Of a stretch of DNA of 64,000 nucleotides, positions 1 through 8,699 are shown in pieces. The notes below the pieces were generated by a model. It worked only from the letters and a program-made list of their open reading frames with translations. It searched no databases and was not told the origin of the DNA. The stretch is taken from positions 124,001 to 188,000 of the forward strand of contig CAZYHV010000004.1 of NCBI GenBank assembly GCA_964647485.1, read 5' to 3'. The number at the start of each line of letters is the position of its first letter. The stretch's first letter is position 1. Source of the DNA: FW021-bin31 sp964647485. GTDB lineage: Bacteria > Bacteroidota > Bacteroidia > Chitinophagales > Chitinophagaceae. Position numbers and translations under genes: made by a program.

Positions 1-359
1 TGCTTCCGCCGGATAACAGCATTTATTCTTGCCAACAGTTCAGAATGATGAAAGGGTTTTGCCAAATAATCGTCCGCCCCAATTTCTAGCCCTTTGACCT
101 TATCTTCTACTGAATTTTTTGCAGAAATAATAACAACGCCATCCTGTTTCTTGTCTATTTTGAGCATTTTCAACAAGTCCAGACCATTCCCTTTCGGTAG
201 CATTAGGTCTAATAAAATACAATCATATTCATAGATTGATATTTTTTCAACCGCCTGATGGTAATCGGCAGCCATTTCACAAAGGTAATTCTCCTCCTCC
301 AAGTATTTGGCAATATCCTGCGCCAGTTCTTTTTCGTCCTCTATAATCAAAATTTTCAT
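1..359 (-). CDS. Response regulator, receiver domain (partial, runs off window start)
   Basis: Reading the minus strand from the ATG at 359 gives a typical CheY-like receiver that opens MKILIIEDEKELAQDIAKYL. The acidic pocket is E7/D8, the phospho-acceptor is D51 (ILLDLMLP), the switch Ser is S79 (VIISAK) and the conserved Lys is K101 (LAKPF). The frame is still open at base 1, after INAVIRRK, so the output domain lies outside the window. The RRK after the receiver is typical of OmpR/PhoB-family linkers, but the DNA-binding domain itself is not visible. It should act with a sensor kinase that is not in view. The next gene (corA) is on the same strand, 101 bases upstream of this start. Confidence 0.85.
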   Translation of the reverse strand, partial: MKILIIEDEKELAQDIAKYLEEENYLCEMAADYHQAVEKISIYEYDCILLDLMLPKGNGLDLLKMLKIDKKQDGVVIISAKNSVEDKVKGLEIGADDYLAKPFHHSELLARINAVIRRK

Positions 360-460
360 ACCACTAATTTATCTTTCAATTCTGAAGAAAGCCTGAATAT
401 TTTAGAATATTCTTTTTGAGAAGACAATCTTTTGAGAATAGCCTGCGGATAGGATACTTG

Positions 461-1504
461 TTATATCCATTTTTTTCTCTTAAAATAAATCAACATGACA
501 ATCATTATTATACACATAAGACCTAATGAATAGAAATAACCAAAATGCCAATGAAGTTCCGGCATATTTACAAAATTCATCCCATAGATGCCGGCTATAA
601 ATGTCAAAGGAATAAAGATACTGGCCATAATAGTCAAGACTTTCATTATTTCATTCATCTTATTATTAACTGTTGCCATATAGATTTCCATTAAGTTCCA
701 AGACATTTCCCTATAAATTTCTATATTCTCAGTAATCTGTAAAATGTGATCAAAAAGGTCTTTAATATATGTAATTGTTTTTGCCTTTATAAATGGATGT
801 TCAATTCTTAATAATTTGGTAACCAACTCTTTAGATGGATATATTATCCTACGAAGTTCAATAAACCTGTGTTTCAGTTCCTGTATTTCCTGGATAGATT
901 CTTTTTGAATAGATTTGAAAATTAAATCATCTTCTAAGTTTTCAGTATAATCTCCAATGGATTCCGTTATTGTATAATATTGATCTACAATAGTATCTAT
1001 GATAGAATAAGCTAAATAATCACTTTTTTCTTTCCGAATTTTATCCAGTACATTGCTAATGCGTTTATTGAGGGAGTGAAAAATAGATAGTTCAGAATCA
1101 CAAAATGTTATCACATAATTCTTCCCCAGGATGATACTTATATGTTCTGTTTTATATTTATCCTCTTTATAATCGATGGATTTTATTACGATAAAAAGAT
1201 AGTCCTCATATTCTTCTAACTTTGGACGTTCTTCTGTATTAACAATATCCTCTAAAACTAGTGGATGGAGATTAAAATATTGAGCAACTTCTTTAAGTTT
1301 AGAAAAATCGTTGAGACCTTGTACATGAAGCCAATTTGTATAATTATTTTCAATTCTGGAGGGAAGCTCTTTTAGGTTTTCAAATTGAGTGGTGACTTTT
1401 TCTTTTTCGTTATACTTTACCAAATTTATTGATGTAGAAAGATGGGATTTATCGTCCGTATAAATCATTTTTTCGGGATCACCCTTTAATTCTTTCTTTT
1501 TCAT
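461..1504 (-). CDS. corA: CorA-family magnesium/cobalt transporter
   Basis: An inner-membrane Mg2+/Co2+ channel of the CorA family. The product is about 347 aa, the usual family length. It has a long cytoplasmic N-terminal domain followed by two C-terminal membrane helices. The diagnostic YGMNF sequence sits near residues 308-312, after the first helix (VLTIMASIFIPLTFIAGI), and the protein ends in a basic tail (FKRKKWI). I place the start at the ATG at 1504; the frame extends one codon further to a TTG at 1507. It is on the same strand as the response-regulator gene downstream, but the 101-base gap argues against tight coupling. Nothing is missing or unusual in it. Confidence 0.95.
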   Translation of the reverse strand: MKKKELKGDPEKMIYTDDKSHLSTSINLVKYNEKEKVTTQFENLKELPSRIENNYTNWLHVQGLNDFSKLKEVAQYFNLHPLVLEDIVNTEERPKLEEYEDYLFIVIKSIDYKEDKYKTEHISIILGKNYVITFCDSELSIFHSLNKRISNVLDKIRKEKSDYLAYSIIDTIVDQYYTITESIGDYTENLEDDLIFKSIQKESIQEIQELKHRFIELRRIIYPSKELVTKLLRIEHPFIKAKTITYIKDLFDHILQITENIEIYREMSWNLMEIYMATVNNKMNEIMKVLTIMASIFIPLTFIAGIYGMNFVNMPELHWHFGYFYSLGLMCIIMIVMLIYFKRKKWI

Positions 1505-1831
1505 CAATCTATATAGTGTTTTTATGTCTTATGTCTTGTCACTAAATCAAATACAGCTCATCTTTTGAATGTGATGCTTCCAATATGGAAGCCTTTCCCA
1601 AAAGTCAAGATTATAAATTTAGTAAAAAAATTTCAACTGAAGTTTTTTCTTCCGCTCTTGCAAAACCCATTTATAAGGAAATATAAAGATTGTTGATCTT
1701 TTTTTCTTTAAAGAAGTACCGGTTTGGTATTGTGCCTTGTACCCCAAAATTTGGATCAAGCTTTTCAAAGAAGAAGAAATCCGGCAATAGAAAAAAAATA
1801 TGCTTTATCTCGGAGAGCAGGACAGGCTATG
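1505..1831. other. Non-coding stretch between corA and a gene relic
   Basis: No credible gene is visible in this 327-base stretch. It contains one small perfect hairpin, GCTTCCA-ATA-TGGAAGC at 1576-1592, about 75 bases upstream of the corA start, which may be part of the corA leader. The rest is AT-rich with no repeats that I can recognise. I found no exact TAnnTTTG promoter box for corA. Confidence 0.4.
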
Positions 1832-2283
1832 CTACCTAATTTTAGCTTTTGTTGACGCGCTCAATATATCTGTTAAGTTTTTCTCTAACATATCCTTGTA
1901 AATTAGTCCGTCAATGTACTTTTCAGGTATTGATTTATAGCCAAATTTAGCACCCAAAATGCTACCAGCGGCACAAGCATTTGTGTCTGCATCCCCACCT
2001 TCATTTATCACTCTTAACAGATTATCTTCAAAATTTTCAGCTTTAAAACAAGCCCAAAGTCCTGCTGACATAGCTTTTAAGGTATATCCATTTGAGGTAG
2101 CTTCATCTAAGAATAAATCTTCAATTGGTACTTTATATAATTTTTCAAAAATCGGTGGTATCCTATTATCGTATCTGTGCAAGTATTCTGAAAGACCATT
2201 AGGATAATATTCTTCAATTTGATTTTTATACAAATCAGTTCCAAGGCCAAAAGCATCGTCAACAGCCTGACTGTAAAAACACC
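1832..2283 (-). pseudogene. ADP-ribosylglycohydrolase family protein, C-terminal fragment
   Basis: The minus-strand frame encodes about 150 residues that match the C-terminal half of ADP-ribosylglycohydrolase (DraG-like) proteins. The metal-site-like motif INEGGDADTNACAAG is followed by SILGAKFGYKSIPEKYIDGL. Full-length members run to about 300 aa. Here the frame begins abruptly at a stop codon with CFYSQAVDDAFGLGTDLYKN, so the N-terminal half, including the first metal-binding Asp cluster, is absent. Immediately upstream lies unrelated decayed sequence (2285-2386), so the truncation looks like a recombination or deletion junction. The fragment is unlikely to be a functional enzyme. Confidence 0.75.
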
Positions 2284-2284
2284 T

Positions 2285-2386
2285 TTAACCCGCATTATTC
2301 ACCACTTTTTGAAAAAAACTCTACAAGTCGTTTAGAACCAACGGCTCGTCAAATTTTTTCGTGTTTTGGTCGTTCCTCAAATTTGA
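2285..2386 (-). pseudogene. Decayed copy of the small ORF at 43251-43466
   Basis: Read on the minus strand, these roughly 100 bases align end to end with 43279-43380, at about 80% identity by eye. Shared blocks include TCAAATTTG, the peptide pair KFEERPKHEKI / KFGERSKHEKV, and the closing GCGGGTTAA. This copy has an in-frame TGA and lacks one base in an A-run, so it cannot encode the product. It abuts the truncated ADP-ribosylglycohydrolase fragment. The function of the family is unknown. Confidence 0.65.
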
Positions 2387-2409
2387 TCCAGTAAAAAGTG
2401 AGAGGCCAT

Positions 2410-2438
2410 AAAAAAAGGGCTTCTTGATGAAGCCCTTT
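2410..2438 (-). terminator. Rho-independent terminator after tRNA-Met
   Basis: On the minus strand, AAAGGGCTTC - ATCAA - GAAGCCCTTT forms a 10-bp stem followed by a run of T. It lies directly after the 3' end of the tRNA. Confidence 0.85.
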
Positions 2439-2439
2439 G

Positions 2440-2513
2440 TAGCGAGATCGGGATTTGAACCCGAGACCTCAGGGTTATGAATCCTGCGCTCTAACCAACT
2501 GAGCTACCTCGCC
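2440..2513 (-). tRNA. tRNA-Met (CAT anticodon)
   Basis: The minus-strand sequence begins GGCGAGGTAGCTCAGTTGG and contains GGTTCAAATCCC as the T arm. The anticodon loop is TTCATAA, giving anticodon CAT. The acceptor stem pairs over seven positions, with G:U at the first pair, and the discriminator is A at 2440. CCA is only partly encoded (CA follows). The sequence looks like an elongator tRNA-Met. A tRNA-Ile2 with lysidine-modified CAT cannot be fully excluded by eye, and an initiator is unlikely because the stem is paired at position 1. Confidence 0.9.
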
Positions 2514-2651
2514 AGATTCGTATTTCGAGCTGCAAAGATAGGATTTCGTTAAAAAATAACAAGCAACGAATTGAGAAAAATTATTCTTTCCTTTTGTATT
2601 GCAGACAGCAACAGCTCACTTTCAATAAAAGACAACCATTAGCCAGGTTTC

Positions 2652-3335
2652 TTAAAACCCACTAACAGCAATTCCAATAGAAAGAGGGCGAATTTTTGAT
2701 CCTACATTGGCCTTCAACAAGGAGGTCAGACTATAACTGGCATAGGCGGCAAAATGACCATAGCCTATTCTTACAGTACCGGCCACTCGCCAGGTTTCAA
2801 AATATTTCCGATCTTTTATCTTTTCTTTTTGATTCTGTCCTCTAATTGTTCGTTTTGCCTTGGTGTGTGCATCTAACAAAGCACCAAACTTCAATCCAAC
2901 AGCGGCTTTAAATCCCGAATTGGCATTTTTTCCTATACTGCGATAGCGCAATTCCACCGGGATCTCAACATAGGAATTGATAAGATGAAAACTCTTGTCT
3001 GTAGAATCCGGTTGAAACTTAAGTTGTGAACTTGTTCCCCCTATATCTGCTTTTTGATTATCAAAAGACATGTGACTGGCACTTATGCCCAGCCCCGGAG
3101 CTACACTAAAGTGAGACCCGTCTCCCAAGGGAAAATCATAAGTAAGCGCAATATTAAAGCCGTGAGAGAATCCTCCGGTATTAATACTATCCGGGGCTCC
3201 CGTCCAGGTGTCATACGTAAAACTGGCTACTACAAAGTCTCTTGAATGCTTTATCATCTTAGCTCCCGGAGTTTGAGCCATCGCCCCCACACCCATAAAA
3301 GCAAGTAATAAAATAGAAAGAAATAGTTTTTTCAT
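2652..3335 (-). CDS. Outer-membrane beta-barrel protein (PorT-like fold)
   Basis: A predicted 227-aa secreted protein with a clear signal peptide (MKKLFLSILLLAFMGVGAMA, then Q). It continues as alternating strands rich in aromatic and Gly residues, typical of the outer-membrane beta-barrel domain common in Bacteroidota. The frame extends 11 codons upstream, but the signal peptide fixes the start at the ATG at 3335. The C-terminus ends in Phe (SIGIAVSGF), as barrel proteins often do for BAM recognition. Specific function is not evident. It is divergent from rpoN, and a TACCTTTG box lies about 50 bases upstream. Confidence 0.75.
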   Translation of the reverse strand: MKKLFLSILLLAFMGVGAMAQTPGAKMIKHSRDFVVASFTYDTWTGAPDSINTGGFSHGFNIALTYDFPLGDGSHFSVAPGLGISASHMSFDNQKADIGGTSSQLKFQPDSTDKSFHLINSYVEIPVELRYRSIGKNANSGFKAAVGLKFGALLDAHTKAKRTIRGQNQKEKIKDRKYFETWRVAGTVRIGYGHFAAYASYSLTSLLKANVGSKIRPLSIGIAVSGF

Positions 3336-3380
3336 AATAATTTTTGTATTTTGGATAGGGAATTCCATTTAATAAGTGGT

Positions 3381-3388
3381 CAAAGGTA
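3381..3388 (-). promoter_or_regulatory. Predicted -7 box of the barrel-protein gene
   Basis: TACCTTTG on the minus strand matches the Bacteroidota -7 consensus TAnnTTTG. It lies 46 bases upstream of the ATG at 3335. A T-rich TTTTTG is present further upstream, at a slightly long spacing. Confidence 0.5.
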
Positions 3389-3439
3389 AGGTTTTCAAAA
3401 TAAAAAATAACACAAAAAGGACGTCCTTAAATAATTACC

Positions 3440-3447
3440 TATTTTTG
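3440..3447 (+). promoter_or_regulatory. Predicted -7 box of rpoN
   Basis: TATTTTTG matches TAnnTTTG and lies 20 bases upstream of the rpoN ATG. I see no good -33 element, so this is a weak call. Confidence 0.4.
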
Positions 3448-3467
3448 CAAAAGTTAAATGAGTTGAC

Positions 3468-4943
3468 ATGGCAGCAATGCGACAAACACAGCAACAAAAA
3501 ATGTTGCAGAAGTTATCTCCTCAACAGATTCAATTAATGAAGCTGTTACAGGTTCCTACTGCCAATTTAGAAGAGCGGGTCAAGGAAGAAATTGAGGACA
3601 ATCCGGCTTTAGACTATGGCACAGAAGAAGACAATGAAGAAGATTTCCCGGAAGAAGGAAGCGATCTGGACTCCACTAATGATGAATCTACAAGTGAAGA
3701 ACAAGAAGATATCGATTTATCGGAATACCTTGGAGATGATGAAATTCCCGATTATAAGGTAAAAGGAGAAAGGTACTCCGGATCAGAGGAAGAAGAAAGA
3801 ACCATCCCGGTTCGAGTAGAAAATAGTTTTCACGATCATCTACAAACGCAACTTTCTTTATTACAACTTACCGAAAAAGAAAAAAAGATCGCTAAGCAGG
3901 TAGTGGGAAGTCTTGATGAAGGAGGATATCTGCGAAGGTCTCCTGAAGCCCTCTCTGATGATTTAGCCTTTACCGGTAATGTAGAAGCCAGTCCGGAAGA
4001 AATCAAAGCAATTATTAAAAAAGTACAAGAGTTTGATCCGCCAGGTATTGGAGCCGCTGATTTACAAGAATGTCTACTGATACAGCTTCGAAAAAAAGAT
4101 CTCAATATACCCGAAATAAAAATTGCTACGACAATTTTGGAAAGTCAGTTCGATGCCTTTTCAAAAAAACATTATGAAAAAATTTGCAAATCTTTAAACA
4201 TTAGCCGAGAGGAACTCAAAGAAGCCATTGACGAAATCATTAAGCTCAATCCCCGACCGGGAGGAAATTATGGCAGTATCAATAAAGCAAAAAGTTATGT
4301 TGTTCCCGACTTTTTTATTGTTCAAAAAAATGGTGCTTTAGAGCTCACCCTAAACAGTATGAATGCTCCGGAGCTCCATGTATCAGGAAATTACAAAGAA
4401 ATGCTCAAAGCATATGATGAAAGCAATAAAAAGGATAAAGAGCAAAAAGAAGCGGTGATGTTTATTAAACAGAAAATCGATTCTGCCAAATGGTTCATTG
4501 ATGCCATAAAACAACGCCAACATACCTTGCTCAGCACAATGGAAACCATCATGAACTATCAGGAAGAGTTCTTTATCACCAATGACGAAACTACACTGAA
4601 GCCTATGATTCTAAAGGACATTGCCGATCGTACAGGGCTAGATATTTCTACAATCTCCCGAGTAGCTAATAGCAAATATGTTCAGACGGAATATGGCATT
4701 TATAAATTAAAATATTTTTTTTCAGAATCATTAACCAAAGAAAGTGGAGAAGAAGTTTCTACACGAGAAGTGAAAAAAATTCTTCAGGACATCGTAGAAG
4801 AAGAAGACAAAAAGAAACCCTTGAGTGATGAACGACTGACAAAAAAATTAAAAGAAAAAGGTTATCAAATTGCACGTCGTACTGTAGCTAAATACAGGGA
4901 ACAATTGGAAATCCCGGTGGCTCGATTAAGAAAAGAAATATAA
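3468..4943 (+). CDS. rpoN: RNA polymerase sigma-54 factor
   Basis: The product is 491 aa, the usual length for sigma-54. Region I at the N-terminus is the Gln/Leu-rich activator-interacting segment (QKLSPQQIQLMKLLQ). An acidic region II follows (about residues 45-100), then the core-binding region, and a C-terminal DNA-binding part ending in a recognisable RpoN box (ARRTVAKYREQ, near residues 468-478). It directs transcription that depends on AAA+ enhancer-binding proteins; none of those is in this window. The downstream membrane-protein gene begins 9 bases after the stop, suggesting cotranscription. Confidence 0.97.
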   Translation: MAAMRQTQQQKMLQKLSPQQIQLMKLLQVPTANLEERVKEEIEDNPALDYGTEEDNEEDFPEEGSDLDSTNDESTSEEQEDIDLSEYLGDDEIPDYKVKGERYSGSEEEERTIPVRVENSFHDHLQTQLSLLQLTEKEKKIAKQVVGSLDEGGYLRRSPEALSDDLAFTGNVEASPEEIKAIIKKVQEFDPPGIGAADLQECLLIQLRKKDLNIPEIKIATTILESQFDAFSKKHYEKICKSLNISREELKEAIDEIIKLNPRPGGNYGSINKAKSYVVPDFFIVQKNGALELTLNSMNAPELHVSGNYKEMLKAYDESNKKDKEQKEAVMFIKQKIDSAKWFIDAIKQRQHTLLSTMETIMNYQEEFFITNDETTLKPMILKDIADRTGLDISTISRVANSKYVQTEYGIYKLKYFFSESLTKESGEEVSTREVKKILQDIVEEEDKKKPLSDERLTKKLKEKGYQIARRTVAKYREQLEIPVARLRKEI

Positions 4944-4952
4944 AGTCCATCC

Positions 4953-5633
4953 ATGAGATTTACCCCAACAAACGGAGAGACGACCATGAAAGAGGTACCT
5001 ATGTCTTCTTTTCCTAAAGGAATTAAAATTCCGGCCTCCATCATAAGTTATATTTTCCATCCCTTCTTCATTCCACTCATTGGTATCTGGATGATTGTGG
5101 AGACCCATTATTTGCAATTTGCCGGATTCGACAGGAAAGCACTCATCCACCTGTATGGATCCATCGTTACCAATACGACCTTACTCCCTTTTTTTACACT
5201 CTTTATGTTAACACAATTAAAGTTTATCTCCGGGTTTAGCATGCCTCGGAGAAGAGATAGAATTATCCCTTACATCGCCCTGATGACTTTTTATATCTGG
5301 ACCTATCTGGAGTTCAAAAAGCAACTCATGATACCGGAGATCGTAAAAGTCTTTCTCCTGGGAATTTTTATCTCCTCTATCTTGGGGTTTATAAGTAACA
5401 TTAAAACGAAAGTAAGCCTGCATTGTATCGGAATGGGCAGCTTAATCGGATTGGTCATCTCCTTCTTCGGGCAAACCTTTATTCCGATGATAATTCCTAT
5501 AACAGCAGTCATCTTCGTAGCCGGATTGATATCCTCTTGTCGCCTTATTGTCGCTAATCACACTTATCCCGACATTTATATGGGACTCCTCTTTGGTGTC
5601 TTTGCTCAACTCCTTGCTTTTTGGATTCTTTAG
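4953..5633 (+). CDS. PAP2-superfamily-like integral membrane protein
   Basis: A predicted inner-membrane protein with about six hydrophobic segments. The last part, SCRLIVANHTYPDIYMGLLFG, matches the final motif of PAP2-type phosphatases (S-R...H...D), where the His and Asp belong to the catalytic centre. The earlier KxxxxxxRP motif is not clearly present, so catalytic activity is uncertain. The gene is 9 bases downstream of rpoN. The ATG at 4953 gives the longest frame. The ATG at 4986 is preceded by a GGAGAG-like ribosome site and may be the true start. The substrate (lipid phosphate or other) cannot be told. Confidence 0.65.
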   Translation: MRFTPTNGETTMKEVPMSSFPKGIKIPASIISYIFHPFFIPLIGIWMIVETHYLQFAGFDRKALIHLYGSIVTNTTLLPFFTLFMLTQLKFISGFSMPRRRDRIIPYIALMTFYIWTYLEFKKQLMIPEIVKVFLLGIFISSILGFISNIKTKVSLHCIGMGSLIGLVISFFGQTFIPMIIPITAVIFVAGLISSCRLIVANHTYPDIYMGLLFGVFAQLLAFWIL

Positions 5634-5751
5634 CAATCTCCGAATCAGGGTGCAAATAGGTTGCACCAACGCTGTTTATCTTTGTTTCTACTATCGTCTT
5701 AACGAACAATTTTGTATATTCGCTTCAATAAGTTTTTAATTTAAACAGATC

Positions 5752-6777
5752 ATGGCAAAAGAAAAAACAGATAAAGGAAACACGGAAAAACAGAAAGCCT
5801 TACAGTTGACAATGGATAAAATCAAGAAAGATTTTGGGAAAGGCTCTGTAATGATGATGAATGAACAAGGAAATCGTCAAATGGAATCTATCTCTACAGG
5901 ATCTATCGGGTTAGATGCGGCTTTAGGGATCGGCGGGTTACCAAGAGGTCGGGTTACAGAAATATATGGCCCGGAATCCTCCGGTAAAACGACTATTGCA
6001 ATCCATTGTATTGCAGAAGCTCAGAAGAAAGGAGGGATATGTGCTATTATTGATGCCGAACATGCTTTTGATCCTACCTATGCTAAAAAACTTGGGGTAG
6101 ATGTCAATAATTTGATTATTTCCCAACCGGACTATGGAGAACAAGCCCTGGAGATTGCAGATCGACTCATCCTTTCCGGCGCTGTAGATTTGGTCGTTGT
6201 CGATTCTGTGGCCGCCTTGGTTCCTAAAGGAGAATTAGAAGGAGAAATGGGAGATAGTAAAATGGGCTTACAAGCACGATTGATGTCTCAGGCTTTACGT
6301 AAATTAACCGCTACCATAGGGAAAACAAATTGCTGCTGTATCTTTATTAACCAGTTGCGTGAAAAAATCGGTGTCATGTTTGGAAATCCGGAAACTACAA
6401 CCGGAGGAAATGCACTCAAATTTTACTCCTCTGTTCGCTTAGATATTCGCCGTTCTACACAAATCAAAGATGCTGAAGGCGCCGTCGGAAACCGAACCAA
6501 GGTAAAGGTCGTCAAAAATAAGGTAGCCCCTCCTTTCCGAAAGGCTGAATTTGACATCATGTATGGACAAGGAATTTCAAAAACCGGAGAAATTATTGAC
6601 TTAGGGGTAGATTTTGATATTGTTCAAAAAAGCGGTTCTTGGTATAGCTACGACGGAAACAAGCTGGGGCAGGGAAGAGAAGCAGTCCGACAGTTATTGC
6701 TGGATAATCCGGAGCTGGCAGATGAGGTAGAATCCAAAATAAGAGAAAAGTTAACAGAAAAAGCCGCTCTTTTATAA
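5752..6777 (+). CDS. recA: Recombinase RecA
   Basis: A 341-aa RecA, the standard length. The Walker A motif GPESSGKTT is near residue 75, followed by Walker B (LVVVDSVAAL), the L2 and DNA-binding segment containing GNPETTTGGNALKFY, and the C-terminal domain. It forms ATP-dependent filaments on single-stranded DNA for recombination and SOS co-protease activity. It stands alone on the plus strand. A second recombination gene, recX, lies about 9 kb away rather than next to it. I saw no clear LexA box upstream. Confidence 0.98.
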   Translation: MAKEKTDKGNTEKQKALQLTMDKIKKDFGKGSVMMMNEQGNRQMESISTGSIGLDAALGIGGLPRGRVTEIYGPESSGKTTIAIHCIAEAQKKGGICAIIDAEHAFDPTYAKKLGVDVNNLIISQPDYGEQALEIADRLILSGAVDLVVVDSVAALVPKGELEGEMGDSKMGLQARLMSQALRKLTATIGKTNCCCIFINQLREKIGVMFGNPETTTGGNALKFYSSVRLDIRRSTQIKDAEGAVGNRTKVKVVKNKVAPPFRKAEFDIMYGQGISKTGEIIDLGVDFDIVQKSGSWYSYDGNKLGQGREAVRQLLLDNPELADEVESKIREKLTEKAALL

Positions 6778-6870
6778 AAACGATTCTTGTTGTCGGGTTA
6801 AAATGATGCGATTTCATGGCTACAGCAGGCAGGTTCACTACGCTGCCAATGACAGCCGATTGTAACCTTT

Positions 6871-6923
6871 GTGTTTGGCTAGGGCTGGTGGGGGGGCGCC
6901 GCCAACCAGCCCTAGCCAAACAC
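6871..6923. repeat. GC-rich perfect inverted repeat (REP-like palindrome)
   Basis: Two perfect 19-bp arms, GTGTTTGGCTAGGGCTGGT (6871-6889) and its reverse complement (6905-6923), flank a 15-base GC-rich loop containing a run of seven G. The composition is far more GC-rich than the surrounding AT-rich DNA. It sits between recA and the sulfatase gene and is not followed by a T-run. It could be a terminator-like hairpin, an RNA element or a REP-type palindrome. Confidence 0.8.
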
Positions 6924-7013
6924 AAAATATTGAAGGTTCTTTTGAACGAAGTGAAAAATCTTTCTAATAAGCTTAATTGATGACGTTTGTCGGACAACAA
7001 TGAAAAACAATTT

Positions 7014-8675
7014 ATGGGTAAAAAAAAGATTTCCAGAAAACAAGCGTTAAAACAAATGGGCGGGCTGGCAGCAGGTGTCCCTTTTTTATCTTCTCTTCAT
7101 TCTTTAAAAAAAGAAGAAGCAACGATACAAAAACCGAACAGCCCCTATTCCCCAAAACATGAACAGCCTCATATTATACTTATAATGACAGATCAACAGC
7201 GAGCAGATGCCTTAGGTTGTGCAGGCAACCCGTCGGTTATCACCCCTCATATTGATCAGTTGGCAAAAGAAGGAACTCTTTTTACTCAAACTTACAGTCC
7301 AACGCCCAGTTGCACACCGGCAAGAAGCTGTTTTCTAACCGGAATGGAACCGTGGAAAAACGGAATGCTGGGATACGGTAGAGTGGGAAGGAAATATAAG
7401 TATGAAATGCCACAAATGATTAGAAATGGGGGGTATTACACTTTCTGCATCGGTAAAAATCACTGGTTTCCACAAAAAACGCTAAAAGGTTTCAATGGGG
7501 CTCTTGTAGATGAAAGCGGGCGTATAGAACAAGATGGTTTTATTAGCGATTATAGAGATTGGTTTAAATTAGAAGCTCCCAATGAGAATCCGGATAAAAC
7601 GGGAATAGGTTGGAATAGTCGATTAGCAAAAGCTTTTGCATTAGACGAAAAACTTCATCCTACGCACTGGATCGGCAGCACGGCTACAGATTTTATAGAT
7701 AGATACAATGTAGATGCCCCCTTGTTTTTAAAAGTATCTTTTGAGCGCCCTCATAGTCCGTATGACCCTCCACAATCTGTATTAGACAGATATAAAGACA
7801 AGGAAGTATCCGGTCCTGCTATCGGGGACTGGGAAGGGAAGATTTATAATTATCCTCACACGGATAAAAAGATACCAACGACCGGATCCGAGGATGCTGC
7901 TTTTGGAGACTTTGGAGTAGAACAGGTCAAAGACTCTAAAAAACATTATTACGCCAATATCACTTTCATTGATGATCAAGTAGGAAAATTAGTTACTAAG
8001 TTGAAAGAAAGAGGAATGTATGAGAATACCCTCATCTGTTTCATCTCAGATCACGGGGACGAAATGGGAGATCACTACCATTGGCGGAAAACCTTCCCTT
8101 ACCAAGGCTCCGTACACATTCCGTTTATTCTAAAATGGCCTAAAAAATTTGACACCGCTTTTCAAAGAGGAGGAAAGATTGATTCCCCAATAGGCTTACA
8201 AGATATCCTTCCTACTTTTTTAGAGGCCTCCGGCCAAAAGGTTCCCGAAGATATGGATGGAGATAGCGTTTTAGATCTCATTCGTGGAGAATCTCAAAAT
8301 TGGAGGAGTTACATCGGTTTAGAACATAGCTCTGTTTACTTTTACAACAATTATTGGTCCGCCGTAACAGACGGGAAAAGAAAATACATCTGGCACTTCA
8401 GAACCGGACAAGAGCAATTTTTTGATTTAGAAAAAGACCCGACAGAAAACCATGACTTAATCAAAAAAATAAGTCGAAGAAACGAAATTAAACAGTGGAA
8501 AGCTCGACTTGTAGACTATTTGAAAGAAAGAGGGCCCGAATTTGTAAAAGAGGGTGAATTAGTGACGCGCAAAAAGAGCATGACCTACAGCCCTCATTAT
8601 CCGGGAGCTAAAGAAGATTTACAATCCTGGAAAAAAGAAGAAAAAAATAGTTTTACCTTAGAGCCAAAGGCATAA
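7014..8675 (+). CDS. Sulfatase (S1 family, formylglycine-dependent), exported
   Basis: A predicted 553-aa arylsulfatase-fold hydrolase. The N-terminal metal-binding part is HIILIMTDQQRADALG. The maturation motif CTPARSCFLTG carries the Cys (about residue 100) that becomes formylglycine, which needs an anSME-type enzyme not seen here. The second metal cluster is in FISDHGDEMGDH. The N-terminus ISRKQALKQMGGLAAG resembles a Tat signal with RK instead of RR, so export is likely. I chose the ATG at 7014; the frame extends to a TTG at 6987. Its substrate cannot be assigned. Given the sialidase, GH20 and GH89 genes in this window, a sulfated host glycan is a reasonable guess. Confidence 0.88.
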   Translation: MGKKKISRKQALKQMGGLAAGVPFLSSLHSLKKEEATIQKPNSPYSPKHEQPHIILIMTDQQRADALGCAGNPSVITPHIDQLAKEGTLFTQTYSPTPSCTPARSCFLTGMEPWKNGMLGYGRVGRKYKYEMPQMIRNGGYYTFCIGKNHWFPQKTLKGFNGALVDESGRIEQDGFISDYRDWFKLEAPNENPDKTGIGWNSRLAKAFALDEKLHPTHWIGSTATDFIDRYNVDAPLFLKVSFERPHSPYDPPQSVLDRYKDKEVSGPAIGDWEGKIYNYPHTDKKIPTTGSEDAAFGDFGVEQVKDSKKHYYANITFIDDQVGKLVTKLKERGMYENTLICFISDHGDEMGDHYHWRKTFPYQGSVHIPFILKWPKKFDTAFQRGGKIDSPIGLQDILPTFLEASGQKVPEDMDGDSVLDLIRGESQNWRSYIGLEHSSVYFYNNYWSAVTDGKRKYIWHFRTGQEQFFDLEKDPTENHDLIKKISRRNEIKQWKARLVDYLKERGPEFVKEGELVTRKKSMTYSPHYPGAKEDLQSWKKEEKNSFTLEPKA

Positions 8676-8699
8676 TCTGACCTTTCTTTGATCCCTTTT

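Noticed and set aside
2107..2295. Minus-strand frame starting in the decayed region and running into the hydrolase fragment
   Set aside because: It is out of frame with the recognisable ADP-ribosylglycohydrolase sequence and has no features of its own.
6593..7000. Minus-strand frame across the recA end and the GC-rich palindrome
   Set aside because: Overlaps recA coding sequence and has no motif, signal or ribosome site. The palindrome explains the open frame.
6987..7013. TTG at 6987 as the sulfatase start
   Set aside because: An in-frame ATG at 7014 gives a better export signal. There is no ribosome-site support for the TTG.
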